This document shows positions 46,104-55,403 of a stretch of DNA of 64,000 nucleotides, piece by piece. Both the position numbers and the translations under genes were made by a program. Below the pieces are notes generated by a model that made no database searches, was not told the origin of the DNA, and saw nothing but the letters and a program-made list of their open reading frames with translations. Source of the stretch: Povalibacter uvarum (GTDB lineage: Bacteria > Pseudomonadota > Gammaproteobacteria > Steroidobacterales > Steroidobacteraceae); NCBI RefSeq assembly GCF_014202975.1, contig NZ_JACHHZ010000004.1:558001-622000 (forward strand), in the 5' to 3' direction. The first letter of the stretch is position 1. Each line of letters opens with the position of its first letter.

Positions 46104-46650
46104 ATTCTTCCGGGGTTCTCGCGGCCGTGCTGACGACGGCCGCGGACCAGGTCCGGCGCTCGACCCCCAAGAACTCGACCCCAAAGAGATTGAGAAGGCC
46201 GTCGAGATCACGGCGGTCCGATTGCTGGCCCGGCGCGAGCACGCAGTCGAGGAACTGAGGCGGAAGCTTCGCTCCAAGGGTCACGCCGACGAGGCGATCG
46301 ATCCTGTGCTGACCCGCCTGACCGCCAAGCGCCTGGTGTCAGACGATCGCTTCGTGACGAGCTTCGTTCACCATCATGCGCAGCGGGGGCAGGGGCCCAT
46401 TCGCATCCGGGCGGAGCTTCGACAGCAGGGAATCGCTGACGAGGCCATCGATGCCGCTCTCGAAAATACCAATACAGACTGGGGCTTGCAGGCTCAGTCC
46501 GTCCGTCAGCGCAAGTTCGGGGCCGCACTGCCCGCGGGCATGGCCGAGCGTGCAAAGCAGGCGCGCTTCCTTCAATATCGCGGCTTTAGCTCAGACCAGA
46601 TCCGGGCCGCCCTGAAGGCAGACGTGGAATCCTGGAGCCTGCCCGAGTGA
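46090..46650 (+). CDS. recX: Regulatory protein RecX
   Basis: RecA-filament modulator of 186 aa, built of three-helix RecX repeats: [43 protein letters not shown] and [19 protein letters not shown]. Its first 35 residues are a poorly conserved basic and acidic extension. It overlaps recA by 14 nt, so expression should follow the SOS-controlled recA transcript. Confidence 0.93.
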   Translation: MRSSKFFRGSRGRADDGRGPGPALDPQELDPKEIEKAVEITAVRLLARREHAVEELRRKLRSKGHADEAIDPVLTRLTAKRLVSDDRFVTSFVHHHAQRGQGPIRIRAELRQQGIADEAIDAALENTNTDWGLQAQSVRQRKFGAALPAGMAERAKQARFLQYRGFSSDQIRAALKADVESWSLPE

Positions 46651-46842
46651 TGGGGATCGTCGCGCTGCTGCGACGGAACGACAGCCAGCGTCGATCTCGA
46701 TAGCGCGTCAGCGCCGGGTTCGATGGAGTCGTCGCTCCGCGTAGCCGTAGCCGCTATCCGCTCCCGCGCAGATTCCTCCCGCTTTCCTGTCGCACCGGCC
46801 AGGCCTGGGACGGATCCCGATCCTCAATCAGCTCATATTGGT

Positions 46843-49485
46843 ATGACGACCCCGAAGCGCCTGTCGAGCGCCGCGTTGCGCGCGCTGTTCCTCGAATTCT
46901 TCCGTGAAAACGGCCATCAGGTCGTTGCCTCCAGCTCGCTGGTGCCCGGCAACGATCCGACGCTGCTGTTCACGAATGCCGGCATGGTCCAGTTCAAGGA
47001 CGTGTTTCTCGGCAAGGACAAGCGCAGCTACAACCGCGCCGCCAGCTCGCAGCGGTGCGTTCGCGCGGGCGGCAAGCACAACGATCTCGAGAACGTGGGC
47101 TACACCGCGCGACACCACACCTTCTTCGAGATGCTGGGCAATTTCAGTTTCGGCGACTACTTCAAGAAGGACGCGATCCGCCTTGCCTGGGATCTCGTGA
47201 CCGGTAGCCGGTGGCTCGGCATCGATCCGCAGAAACTGATGGTCACCGTCTATCACACGGACGACGAGGCATTCGACATCTGGCACAAGCAAGTGGGCCT
47301 GCCTGCGGATCGCATCGTTCGTATCGGCGACAAGCCGGGCGGCGGCTCGGACAACTTCTGGCAGATGGGCGAGACGGGTCCGTGTGGTCCCTGCACGGAA
47401 ATTTTCTATGATCATGGCGCTCACATCCCGGGCGGCCCTCCGGGCTCTCCCGACGCCGATGGCGACCGCTGGATCGAGATCTGGAATCTCGTCTTCATGC
47501 AGTTCGATCGTTCCGCGGACGGCGTGCTGACGCCGCTGCCCAAGCCTTCCGTCGATACCGGCATGGGACTCGAGCGCACCGCGGCCGTCATGCAGGGTGT
47601 GCACTCGAACTATGAGATCGATCTGTTCGTCAATCTCATCAAGGCCGCCGCCAAGGTAACGAACACGGCGGATCTTTCTTCGAACTCGCTGAAGGTGATC
47701 GCTGACCACATCCGCGCATGCTCCTTCCTGATCGGCGATGGCGTGCTGCCGTCCAACGAAGGCCGGGGCTACGTTTTGCGCCGGATCATCCGTCGCGCCA
47801 TTCGTCACGGCTACCAGCTCGGTCAGACGCAGCCGTTTTTCTATTCGCTCGTTGCAGCGCTCGAAGCGGAGATGGGCGAGGCCTTCCCCGAGCTGAAGGC
47901 GCAGCGCGCTCACATCGAGCGCGTGCTGAGGCAGGAAGAAGAACGCTTTGCGGAGACCCTGACGCAGGGCATGTCGCTGCTCGAAGGAGCGATCGGCGAT
48001 CTCAAAGGCAAAGTGATCCCCGGCGAGACGGTATTCCGTCTCTACGACACATACGGATTCCCTGTCGATCTGACCGCGGATATCGCGCGCGAGCGCGGCC
48101 TGTCGATTGACGAACCGGGCTTTGAATCAGCGATGGAGGCGCAGCGCGAGCGCGCGCGAGCCGCAAGCAAGTTCGGCGTCGACCTGCGCAGCAACGTCTC
48201 CATCGAAGGCAAGACCAGCTTCAGCGGCTATGAAGGTCTCCAGGACAGCGCGACGATCGTTGCGTTGCTGCGAGGCTCCGAGCAGGTTCAGGCGCTGCGT
48301 GCGGGTGAGGAGGGCCGTGTGATTCTCGATCGCACGCCGTTCTACGCGGAAAGCGGCGGCCAGGTTGGAGATCAGGGTGTCCTGAGCAGCTCCGGCGGTC
48401 GCTTCGAAGTCATCGACACGCTGAAGCTCAACGCGTCTCACGCGCACCTCGGCAAGGTTGCTTCGGGCGAGCTGAAGGTTGGGGATCGCGTGCAGGCAAC
48501 TGTCGATGCGGCTCGTCGTCGCGCGACGATGCAGAATCACACGGCAACACATCTCTTGCACGCCGCCTTGCGCAAAGTGCTCGGCACGCACGTCACCCAG
48601 AAAGGTTCGCTGGTCGCGCCCGATCGCTTGCGCTTCGACTTCTCGCATTACGCAGCTGTCACGCCGGCGGAGCTCAAGGAGATCGAGCGGCTCGTGAACG
48701 ACGAGATCCGCGCCAACGCGGCGGCCGAAATCAGCTTGATGCAGTACGACGCCGCTGTCGCCTCCGGCGCCATGGCGCTCTTCGGCGAGAAGTACGAAGA
48801 CGAAGTGCGCGTCCTTCGCATCGGCGAATTCTCCACCGAGCTCTGTGGCGGCACTCATGTGAGCCGCGCAGGCGATATCGGGCTGTTCAAGATCACGAGC
48901 GAAGGCGGTGTGGCCGCCGGCATTCGTCGCATTGAGGCGGTGACGGGGCAGGGTGCGCTCGACTGGGTGACGCAGACCGACCAGGTGCTGCGCGACCTGG
49001 CAGCGCTGGTCAAAGGCTCCCGCGAAGACGTCGAGGACAAGGTTCGCCAGCTGATCGACCGCAGCCGCAAGCTCGAGAAAGAGGTCAGCGGCCTGAAGCA
49101 GAAGCTCGCGAGCGGCCAGAGCCAGGATCTGTCGGCCGGTGCAGTCGATGTGGCGGGGCTGAAGGTCGTCGCTACCCGCGTGGACGGGGCCGATGCGGCG
49201 ACATTGCGTACCGCGCTCGATCAGCTGAAAGACAAGCTCAAAACGGCAGCAATCGTCCTGGCTTCCGTTCAGGAAGGCGACAAGGTGGCGGTCATCGCCG
49301 GCGTTACGAGCGATTCGACTTCGCGCATCAAGGCGGGCGATCTCGTGAACGTGGTCGCGCAGAAGATCGGCGGCCGCGGTGGCGGTCGGCCCGACATGGC
49401 GCAGGCCGGCGGCAACGATCCGTCGAAACTCGACGAGGCGCTCGAAGGCGTCGTGCCGTGGGTTCAATCGCAATTGCGTGCATGA
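46843..49485 (+). CDS. alaS: Alanyl-tRNA synthetase
   Basis: Class II synthetase of 880 aa. The catalytic domain has [37 protein letters not shown] and [19 protein letters not shown]. The editing domain contains the zinc motif [11 protein letters not shown] with the later CGGTHV. The C-terminal C-Ala/DHHA1 domain has [16 protein letters not shown] start at the ATG at 46843 ([17 protein letters not shown]). The frame is open 40 codons upstream without conservation. Confidence 0.97.
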   Translation: MTTPKRLSSAALRALFLEFFRENGHQVVASSSLVPGNDPTLLFTNAGMVQFKDVFLGKDKRSYNRAASSQRCVRAGGKHNDLENVGYTARHHTFFEMLGNFSFGDYFKKDAIRLAWDLVTGSRWLGIDPQKLMVTVYHTDDEAFDIWHKQVGLPADRIVRIGDKPGGGSDNFWQMGETGPCGPCTEIFYDHGAHIPGGPPGSPDADGDRWIEIWNLVFMQFDRSADGVLTPLPKPSVDTGMGLERTAAVMQGVHSNYEIDLFVNLIKAAAKVTNTADLSSNSLKVIADHIRACSFLIGDGVLPSNEGRGYVLRRIIRRAIRHGYQLGQTQPFFYSLVAALEAEMGEAFPELKAQRAHIERVLRQEEERFAETLTQGMSLLEGAIGDLKGKVIPGETVFRLYDTYGFPVDLTADIARERGLSIDEPGFESAMEAQRERARAASKFGVDLRSNVSIEGKTSFSGYEGLQDSATIVALLRGSEQVQALRAGEEGRVILDRTPFYAESGGQVGDQGVLSSSGGRFEVIDTLKLNASHAHLGKVASGELKVGDRVQATVDAARRRATMQNHTATHLLHAALRKVLGTHVTQKGSLVAPDRLRFDFSHYAAVTPAELKEIERLVNDEIRANAAAEISLMQYDAAVASGAMALFGEKYEDEVRVLRIGEFSTELCGGTHVSRAGDIGLFKITSEGGVAAGIRRIEAVTGQGALDWVTQTDQVLRDLAALVKGSREDVEDKVRQLIDRSRKLEKEVSGLKQKLASGQSQDLSAGAVDVAGLKVVATRVDGADAATLRTALDQLKDKLKTAAIVLASVQEGDKVAVIAGVTSDSTSRIKAGDLVNVVAQKIGGRGGGRPDMAQAGGNDPSKLDEALEGVVPWVQSQLRA

Positions 49486-49823
49486 CCGATCACGCCCGCG
49501 ATTGCTTCTACAGAGTTTTGCGTCCTACTGGTTATGTCCGTATACAGCGTTATGTAGATGAATCGCTGTCGCTGCACATGCAGCAAAAGGCTTTAAAAAC
49601 AGGCTCGCGAGCACACACAGGGACGAAGAAAAATTTTTTGTAAGAAAGTGTTCTCCCTGTGAGGGAATTTTCGATATTCAGGGAAATCCCGATCCCCAAT
49701 CGAAAAACCGTGGCCTACTCTGACTTCACGGTGAAAGGTAATTGCAAGCTTTGACAGGCAGTGATCCTCGCTGCCGGAGCAAGTCAATTTCGATCACTCG
49801 GCTTTGACAGCAAGGAGCAAACC
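49486..49823 (+). promoter_or_regulatory. Intergenic region alaS-csrA, probable csrA promoter region
   Basis: 338 nt with no plausible gene. It is clearly more AT-rich than its surroundings, with an A/T run at 49626-49641. A short hairpin TCCCT-GTG-AGGGA followed by ATTTT (49654-49671) could end alaS transcripts. CTTTGACAG occurs twice (about 49750 and 49802), close to csrA. In related bacteria csrA has several promoters here; I cannot place them with confidence. Confidence 0.45.
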
Positions 49824-50039
49824 ATGTTGATCCTGACACGGCGCGTCGGTGAGACCGTGATGATCGGTAACGATGTCACAGTGACCGTTCTTGGCGTCAA
49901 GGGCAACCAAGTCCGTGTCGGCGTGAATGCGCCGAAGGAAGTTGCCGTGCATCGCGAAGAGATCTACGAGCGCATCAAGCGTGAAGAGCAGGCAGCTGGC
50001 ACTGGCGCCAAGCACCCTGCCTCGGGCGTAGGCTCCTGA
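49824..50039 (+). CDS. csrA: Carbon storage regulator CsrA
   Basis: RNA-binding translational regulator that blocks or stabilises mRNAs at GGA motifs. [34 protein letters not shown] and [16 protein letters not shown] are the complete family pattern, with the RNA-binding Arg in HREEIY. It has 71 aa with a short non-conserved tail. AAGGAG lies 7 nt before ATG; CsrA autoregulation at this GGA is plausible. It sits between alaS and tRNA-Ser, as in many gammaproteobacteria. Confidence 0.97.
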   Translation: MLILTRRVGETVMIGNDVTVTVLGVKGNQVRVGVNAPKEVAVHREEIYERIKREEQAAGTGAKHPASGVGS

Positions 50040-50057
50040 GGCGATCTTCAGAACCTC

Positions 50058-50088
50058 CCGCGGAGCGATGCCCGGCACCGCTCCGCGG
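50058..50088 (+). terminator. Hairpin after csrA, possible terminator
   Basis: CCGCGGAGCG (50058-50067) pairs perfectly with CGCTCCGCGG (50079-50088) around an 11-nt loop, 18 nt after the csrA stop. No T-run follows, so intrinsic termination would be weak. Confidence 0.45.
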
Positions 50089-50122
50089 CTCCGGGTTCCT
50101 CGATTCCCACCTACTCGAGTAT

Positions 50123-51643
50123 TTACGTCCCCCCTCGCGGCCAGTATTCTTGCCGGCCTTCTAGGTTGGCCTCGTCCGGCCAGAAGCGCGGAATCACGCG
50201 CGCCGGCAGGTGCAACTGAGGCCGGACAATCAGCTTTTTCGTAGCGGAGAGATGGCCGAGTGGTCGAAGGCGCACCCCTGCTAAGGGTGTATGGGTCAAA
50301 AGCCCATCGAGGGTTCGAATCCCTCTCTCTCCGCCATATATTTCCTTGCACTTTCCGGGACTTAGCCGGTGCCCACCTCCCTCTAGTGCCAAACTAGTGC
50401 CAAATTCCGGGGATGCGAGGGGCACGACGACCGCCGCGTCAACGGTTCGTGTCCGCAACGAGGGGCTCGACTCCATCGCCCGCTTGATCATCTCGATGTC
50501 CTTCTCCTGCGCACCTTCCGTCCACGCGGCATAGGTCGTCAGCATCGTCTGCACGCTGTGGCCATGTTGCTTGGCGACCCACAGCGGGTTTTTGCCGATC
50601 ATCAGATTCCAGCTCACCGAGGAGTGCCGCGCGTTGTATGCGTCGCGGTAACGCATTTTCAGTCGGCGCAGGGTGCTGCGCCAACGGATCCAAGGGTACT
50701 GAAGGTTGCGGATGGGGTTCCCGTCCGCCTGGAAGAACAGTTCGTCGTGCTGGATCTCGCCGGCGAGCTTGAGCCGGGCGCGCAGGTCGAACTGGCGCTT
50801 CAGGACTTCGAGCGCCCGCGGACAGAGCTCGACGATCCGATCCTCACTCGTCTTCGTGCGATCCTTGTCGCGCGCCATCACGCGCGCCTTCGTCACGCTG
50901 ATCTTGCCCTGCACGAGATCGCAGTCGGAGACGAGCAGGGCGATTTGCTCGGAAGGACGGAGCCCCGTGAAGAACCGGAACTCATCGTAGTTGCCTTGCG
51001 CCTCGCCCCAATCCGCGTGGACGCCGGCAATGATTGTCTCCGCCTCATCGATGGTGAAGGGATCGATCGCTGGACGATCCTTCTTCGTGATGCGAAAGCC
51101 TTTCAGCCCAGATGCGGGGTTATGCTTCTCCGGGTGGTCCTTGTAGCCATACTCGAACGCACAGCGCAGCGCGCTGATGTTGTTGTTGTACGTCTTCTTT
51201 GACCACGCATGCTTGTTCGCGATCTTCGCAAGCTGCGTGTAGCGAACGCTCTCGAACAACTCCTGCGCGATCTCGGGACGCCACACCGAGTCGATGATCT
51301 TGCGATAACCGTCGACGGTGGCGAAGGCGAGATCCTTCTTCACCATGCGCGACTCGCAATGCGCGAGGAACTCATTGAACAACTCGTTGCACGTGCGCGC
51401 ACCGCGCACGTCTCCGAGATTCTCCATGAGGCGATAGTCCGGGAACTCTTCGGCGAACGAGAACACGCCGTTCGCGATGCGCGCCTTGATGTCCCCGAGT
51501 TGCTTGCGCGCACGCCGCAGGTTCGCCTCCGTCGGCACGCGCGTGAGCGTGGGGCGGTAGCGCACGCCCTGATACTCGAAATCGAACTGGATTCGATCCG
51601 AGCCCTTGGGCCGCACACCGCCGGTTACAGATTTTCGACCCAT
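50123..51643 (-). CDS. Tyrosine-type site-specific integrase
   Basis: Island integrase. An N-terminal Arm-binding region (IQFDFEYQGVRYRPTL, the DUF3596 type) is followed by the core-binding domain and the catalytic domain. Catalytic residues are visible as Arg in FTGLRPSEQIAL, ArgHis in YNARHSSVSW, His in KQHGHSVQTM and Tyr in TTYAAW. I start at the ATG at 51643 (MGRKSVTGG), overlapping the excisionase-like gene by 19 nt. The frame has no stop before the tRNA. It runs antisense through tRNA-Ser and ends at 50123, so roughly the last 70 residues are encoded by host DNA and the annotated C-terminus is probably not native. Confidence 0.85.
   Translation of the reverse strand: MGRKSVTGGVRPKGSDRIQFDFEYQGVRYRPTLTRVPTEANLRRARKQLGDIKARIANGVFSFAEEFPDYRLMENLGDVRGARTCNELFNEFLAHCESRMVKKDLAFATVDGYRKIIDSVWRPEIAQELFESVRYTQLAKIANKHAWSKKTYNNNISALRCAFEYGYKDHPEKHNPASGLKGFRITKKDRPAIDPFTIDEAETIIAGVHADWGEAQGNYDEFRFFTGLRPSEQIALLVSDCDLVQGKISVTKARVMARDKDRTKTSEDRIVELCPRALEVLKRQFDLRARLKLAGEIQHDELFFQADGNPIRNLQYPWIRWRSTLRRLKMRYRDAYNARHSSVSWNLMIGKNPLWVAKQHGHSVQTMLTTYAAWTEGAQEKDIEMIKRAMESSPSLRTRTVDAAVVVPLASPEFGTSLALEGGGHRLSPGKCKEIYGGERGIRTLDGLLTHTPLAGVRLRPLGHLSATKKLIVRPQLHLPARVIPRFWPDEANLEGRQEYWPRGGT
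50246..50336 (+). tRNA. tRNA-Ser(GCU)
   Basis: The acceptor stem GGAGAGA pairs with TCTCTCC before GCCA. The sequence has the TGGCCGAGTGG D-loop, anticodon arm CACCCCT-GCT-AAGGGTG with anticodon GCT at 50280-50282, a long variable arm as in class II tRNAs, and the T-arm GAGGGTTCGAATCCCTC. CCA is encoded. It reads serine codons AGC/AGU. Its 3' end is the apparent attachment site of the downstream island. Confidence 0.97.
50300..50336. other. Probable island attachment site (att) in the tRNA-Ser 3' end
   Basis: The 3' half of tRNA-Ser is directly followed by an integrase gene pointing toward it, the usual layout of tRNA-integrated islands. The duplicate 3' end that would mark the other boundary was not found up to 64000, so the island probably continues past the window. 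The exact core length is inferred. Confidence 0.5.
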
Positions 51644-51837
51644 CGCTGATAACCCTGGATGTCGATCATGATGTGGCCGTCCGGAGCGCGTCGCCAGACC
51701 TTCCCCTCGATCCAATCACCGCGTTCGATCTTCCGCTCCATCGCCTTGACCGTGTAACCAGTAATCGCATTGGCGAGCGGAAGGAGCACGTAGCGCGCAG
51801 GTACGACGACCACGGGCGGCAGATTGGGCTGATTCAT
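51625..51837 (-). CDS. Excisionase-like small DNA-binding protein
   Basis: A 70-aa protein (MNQPNLPPVVVVPARYVLLP...) with LANAITGYTVKAMERKIERGDWIEGKVWRR, a winged-helix pattern typical of Xis-like proteins paired with this type of integrase. It overlaps both neighbours on the minus strand (integrase by 19 nt, upstream gene by 4 nt). It likely directs island excision. The family match is from pattern only. Confidence 0.7.
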   Translation of the reverse strand: MNQPNLPPVVVVPARYVLLPLANAITGYTVKAMERKIERGDWIEGKVWRRAPDGHIMIDIQGYQRWVENL

Positions 51838-52352
51838 GGTTCGATCCGCCCATCATCAGCAAACGGCAACTCCATCGGCTCACCCTGAGAAGAAGGAGGG
51901 ACGCGGGTCGATGTGGTGATCCCGCTCGCATGCGATCGCTGTAGCCACGGGCGCCGGCACAACGTGGTGCTGCGTCGATCCCGCCGCGCGCAGCGGCGTG
52001 TGGCGCGGCGCCGCTCTGCCCGAGACCGAATGCGTCCGCAAGGGATCCCAGAGCAATTCGCCAAATCGGCGCTCGCCGGGAGTCCCGCTGCCTCGAGAAG
52101 CCAGCGCTGCACATCGCGTCGGTGCCAGCCGATCGCGCGCCCGCGAAACCGCCGCGGCTTTGGAAATTGCCCGACGAATGCAAGCGTCGCCAGGATCCAT
52201 CGCGGCCGACGAGTCAGGCGCGCCACCTCGTGCGCGCCGAGGATCTCGTTCCACGCCGGCAGCTTCTCATTCACCCACTTCGACAAAGCGACGTTGCTTC
52301 GGGGAATGATGGCCGGCGTGTTCGTCTCCGATTCGGGTGTGTCCTTGCGCAT
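51834..52352 (-). CDS. AlpA/MerR-like DNA-binding protein with basic C-terminus
   Basis: 172 aa. Residues 30-85 form a helix-turn-helix of the AlpA/excisionase type (NEILGAHEVARLTRRPRWIL, then FPKPRRFRGRAIGWHRRDVQRWL). The C-terminal half is Arg-rich and looks non-conserved, perhaps read-through after a frameshift. The stop overlaps the next gene by 4 nt. It probably regulates the integrase/excisionase operon. Confidence 0.6.
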   Translation of the reverse strand: MRKDTPESETNTPAIIPRSNVALSKWVNEKLPAWNEILGAHEVARLTRRPRWILATLAFVGQFPKPRRFRGRAIGWHRRDVQRWLLEAAGLPASADLANCSGIPCGRIRSRAERRRATRRCARRDRRSTTLCRRPWLQRSHASGITTSTRVPPSSQGEPMELPFADDGRIEP

Positions 52353-52370
52353 AAAAGGTCGTGCTCATGA

Positions 52371-52479
52371 TCTGCGGTTCCGATCGCTTAGGGACGAGTT
52401 GTCACTCGATGACGATCATGGTGAGCGGAGGCAAGAAAATCAGCCCGGAGAATCGCGGAAAATTTCGACGAAATTCGAC
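52371..52479 (+). repeat. About 108-bp direct repeat, copy A
   Basis: This stretch aligns with 53884-53990 in the same orientation. Shared blocks include TGTCACTCG, GATCATGGTGA, TCAGCCC, AATCGCGGA and AATTTCGACGAAA. The two copies flank the RTX fragment and group II intron remnant, as if they bounded a former mobile unit. Confidence 0.65.
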
Positions 52480-52804
52480 CCTCTGTTCTTAACTCTGTTG
52501 CACTCGGATAGGCAAGCAGTTTGCCTCTGAATAATCACCGATAAAACCGGCGAAACTCGGGCGGACTCGCCGGGTGCAGGCACTTGTAAAGGCCGATACG
52601 CATGGGTCAGGGCGAGTTTCGCCGATTCGGGCGAAACTCAGGGCCACGGGGGCCGCACGCAAAGAGCGAGGCCCGAACTGCCACGCCGAAACGTGCAGCG
52701 ATAGGGAGCGATCCGACGACGCAGCTTCCATAAACGGATGGACTCTCAAGCCCTGTCGCGCATGATGGTCAGCGAGGCCAAGCGGGCAACGAGCGCGCCA
52801 GGAG
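52480..52804. other. Gene-free stretch with GGCGAAACT motifs and a dyad
   Basis: No credible coding region. A perfect 10-bp stem GAGTTTCGCC/GGCGAAACTC (52614-52623 with 52630-52639, 6-nt loop) is present. The motif GGCGAAACT occurs again at about 52550 and at about 54055, next to the second copy of the direct repeat. The function is unknown. Confidence 0.45.
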
Positions 52805-53484
52805 GGCTCGAGGACACGATTGTCGAGAACGTCAGTGGGTATGGATCTCGTGCAGGCCTCCGTGAGCTACGTGCTCGGCAGCAACATCGAGAACCTAACG
52901 CTGACCGGAACGAGCGCGATCGACGGAACCGGCAATGCTCTTAACAACGTGCTGACAGGTAACTCGGCTGCCAACACGCTCGCCGGTGGAGCAGGTAACG
53001 ATACCTACGTCCTCGACAGCGCCAGCGATACGATCGTTGAACTCCTCGGTGAGGGAACGGATACCGTACAGTCGTCCGCGACCGTAACGCTTTCGGCGAA
53101 CGTAGAGAATCTCATGCTCACAGAAGTGCGGCGCTCATCGGCACGGGTAGTGAACTCAACAACGTGCTTACGGGCAACACGGGCGCGAACACGCTGGTCG
53201 GCGGTGCCGGCAACGATACGATCAACGGCGTGCCGACAGCATACAGGGGGCCAAGGAGACGACCTGTACTATGTAGACAACGCAGCCGATGCGATCGTGG
53301 AACTGGCGGGCGACGGCGTTGACTCGGTGCAAACGTCCGTCGCCTACAACCTTGCGGACCACGTGGAGAATCTGACGCTCACCGGCAGTTCTGGCTTCAC
53401 GCTCGGAGGCAACAAACTCGACAACATTCTCATCGGCAACACCGGCAACAACACGCTCAATGGCTACGGCGGCAACGACATCTG
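52805..53484 (+). pseudogene. RTX/hemolysin-type calcium-binding repeat protein fragment
   Basis: Typical repeats of large RTX adhesins/exoproteins are visible: VSYVLGSNIENLTLTGTSAI, LTGNSAANTLAGGAGNDTYV, DTIVELLGEGTDTVQSSATV and NVENLMLT. The reading frame shifts near 52835 (DTIVENVSG in one frame continues as MDLVQASVSY in another). It shifts again near 53125, where LIGTGSELNNVLTGNTGANT appears in a second frame, and returns near 53250. No start or secretion signal is present. It is an internal piece of a decayed gene, joined at its 3' end to a group II intron remnant. Confidence 0.8.
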
Positions 53485-53660
53485 TCGTGCATTCGATGAA
53501 CTCGACTGGGATCTGATGCGTAGGGCGATCAGAAAGCACGTAAAGGATCCATGGGCACGGCTCTACATCGAAAGGTACGGATGATGGGAGCCGTATGACG
53601 GGAGACCGCCCCGTACGGTTCTGAGAGGAGCTCCGGCTGAAATGCCGGAGCCTACTCACC
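53485..53660 (+). mobile_element. Group II intron remnant (RT fragment plus domains V-VI)
   Basis: Codons at 53488-53581 give RAFDELDWDLMRRAIRKHV and then PWARLYIERY, which match the part of group II intron reverse transcriptases after the first catalytic region (usually FDxIDHELLxRAVRKH...LLYIERW). Right after this the 3' catalytic RNA appears. Domain V is GAGCCGTA...TACGGTTC with an inner CGG-GAGA-CCG tetraloop stem (53588-53621). Domain VI has the CTCCGGC-TGAAAT-GCCGGAG stem. Most of the intron (5' domains and most of the RT) is deleted. Confidence 0.75.
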
Positions 53661-54186
53661 TCCCGGCATTGTCTGTGCGCGACAGGGTCAAGTGAATTCC
53701 TCAGCTAACTCAACATACTGGATCTGCCGCGGTCATTCGGCTCAGGGCCGTACTGGATGGCCACGGCACTTGCCAGCAGAAATAGCCATGCGAATGGATC
53801 TCGGCGCCGCACAGCCGAATGAAACGCGATAGGAACTTCGCCTGCGAAGCATGTGGAGAAAGGGCGTCAACGACCTCGCTGAAGTCCGCGGTTCGCGTCG
53901 TTTCAGGAAGGAGCTGTCACTCGGTGCGGATCATGGTGAACGCAGGCACGAAAGTCAGCCCGAGGAATCGCGGAAATTTCGACGAAACTGGAGCGGCGCA
54001 GCCAGATGTATGTTGCACGCGCGGCGTGCGTGTGCCGGTATCGCAGGAAAGATCGGCGAAACTAGAACGTACATCGGCGAACGGCGAGGCTCACATGGCG
54101 CGCTTGCCTGATGCCGGTGTGAATTCCGCCTGATGCCGGCCACTGATCCGCCGCATGGCGGCCACCGTCTTGAGGAGTTCCCCCTG
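53661..54186. other. Gene-free stretch between intron remnant and membrane-protein gene
   Basis: 526 nt with no convincing gene; open frames here are short and compositionally random. It contains the second copy of the direct repeat (53884-53990) and further GGCGAAACT-like motifs (about 54055). It looks like debris from insertions. Confidence 0.5.
53884..53990 (+). repeat. About 108-bp direct repeat, copy B
   Basis: The same-orientation partner of 52371-52479, with clear but imperfect identity (by eye well above two thirds of bases, one single-base gap). It lies downstream of the group II intron remnant. Confidence 0.65.
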
Positions 54187-54729
54187 TTACGGCGCCTGCG
54201 GCGTCATGCGAGAGCGAAGGAGGACGGCGACGACGGCGCTGCTCACGATGTACGCAGCCGCCAGGCTGAACGAAACAACGAGCCCAAGCTCGAGGGAACC
54301 TAAAGCCCCGAAGATCAACGCAACACTCGCAGAGGCAAACCAGACAAAGATGCCCGCTTGCCGTCGATGCAGTTCGTATCCCATCCATGCACCAGCGAGA
54401 GTCCCCGCCGCGATGCACACGGTGGTGCAGAGGGTGGGATTGGACGAGCTGCCTAGCTGCATCAACGCGATACAGACCAGCAAAGGCAGCGTTCCCGACT
54501 TCAGGCCCATATCCACGGCGTGCACACCACGCCGATCCAGCCAACGCAGAGCCACCGCGAGACCAACCGTGAGTAGCGCAAGCCAGGCGCAGGCTCGCGG
54601 AGTTTCGCTCAGTAGTACGCACACCGTACTGAGCGGCAACAAGAACAGCAGCACGCGCGATGACATTCGCAACCGGCCGAGTTCGTACGCGCGCAGTGCG
54701 CGCTCGCGTAACTGCTCTTGATCAACCAT
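54187..54729 (-). CDS. Six-helix membrane protein coupled to an ECF sigma factor (possible anti-sigma)
   Basis: A protein of about 180 aa. A short cytoplasmic N-terminus (MVDQEQLRERALRAYELGRL) is followed by about six membrane helices. A Cys-containing loop SNPTLCTTVCIAAG lies mid-protein. Its start overlaps the upstream sigma gene by 8 nt. The topology and coupling resemble membrane anti-sigma factors of the NrsF/DUF1109 kind, which answer to metals, but I see no decisive motif. ATG at 54729 chosen because the open frame further upstream lies inside the sigma gene. Confidence 0.6.
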   Translation of the reverse strand: MVDQEQLRERALRAYELGRLRMSSRVLLFLLPLSTVCVLLSETPRACAWLALLTVGLAVALRWLDRRGVHAVDMGLKSGTLPLLVCIALMQLGSSSNPTLCTTVCIAAGTLAGAWMGYELHRRQAGIFVWFASASVALIFGALGSLELGLVVSFSLAAAYIVSSAVVAVLLRSRMTPQAP

Positions 54730-55258
54730 AAAGCTTGCTCCACACCGTGCGTAGCCTTCCGAGCGCACGCTGGCGGCGCTTTCGAATCGCCGTACCAGTG
54801 AGCCCTGTATCGGAGCCTCGCTCGCCGATCCCGAGCAGCGCCCGGTCTGCATCGCTGAGCTCACCGAGCGCACCCATCAGAGTCCGCGAGATCTCCTGGT
54901 CGATCATCAGATCGACAGGTGAAGGCATTGGATCGGTCGGCTCGGAGTCCTCCGCCAGTGGCGGGACCTCTCGGCGTCGTTGCAATCGACGCAGATGTGT
55001 TCGGACTTCGAATGCGGCGATCGCATAGACCCACGTAAGACCGTCGCGGCTGCGGTCATAGTCGGCGATGCGCGAGGCAACCTTCACGAACACCTCCTGA
55101 GCGACATCCTCGGCGTCCGCGACCTCACGCACAGTTTTCCGCACAAAGGCCAGGATCACTGGCCAGAGCTCGGTCATGACCATCGTAAACGCGGACCGGT
55201 CTCCATCGGCCAAGCGCGACAGGGCATTACTGATAGCGGTGCGGCGAGCAGCATCCAT
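54722..55258 (-). CDS. ECF RNA polymerase sigma factor
   Basis: 178 aa. Region 2 has VREVADAEDVAQEVFVKVASRI and DGLTWVYAIAAFEVRTHLRR. Region 4 is ELSDADRALLGIGERGSDTG and then TAIRKRRQRALGRLRTVW. It is translationally coupled to the membrane protein at 54187, which may hold it inactive. The divergent secreted Cys-rich gene at 55404 is a candidate target. Metal response is suggested only by the surrounding mercury and copper genes. Confidence 0.82.
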   Translation of the reverse strand: MDAARRTAISNALSRLADGDRSAFTMVMTELWPVILAFVRKTVREVADAEDVAQEVFVKVASRIADYDRSRDGLTWVYAIAAFEVRTHLRRLQRRREVPPLAEDSEPTDPMPSPVDLMIDQEISRTLMGALGELSDADRALLGIGERGSDTGLTGTAIRKRRQRALGRLRTVWSKLYG

Positions 55259-55403
55259 CCTGTGGCAATTGTCACAGAGCGCCTCGTTCGCTGACCAGCC
55301 GCGACCTACGCAATAGGCGGCAGGCTGCCGAACGTGACCGCCCTCGTCGAGCCTCGGTCACGCTTTGATGATTCATGCCTACAGTGAGTGACTGAGCTTG
55401 TGC

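Noticed and set aside
46723..46842. 40-residue N-terminal extension of AlaS
   Set aside because: AlaS proteins begin shortly before the RALFLEFF motif; the upstream codons are intergenic.
49794..50351. Minus-strand open frame across csrA and tRNA-Ser (RRERDSNPRWAF...)
   Set aside because: This peptide is a common mis-annotation from translating tRNA-Ser antisense; csrA and the tRNA explain the sequence.
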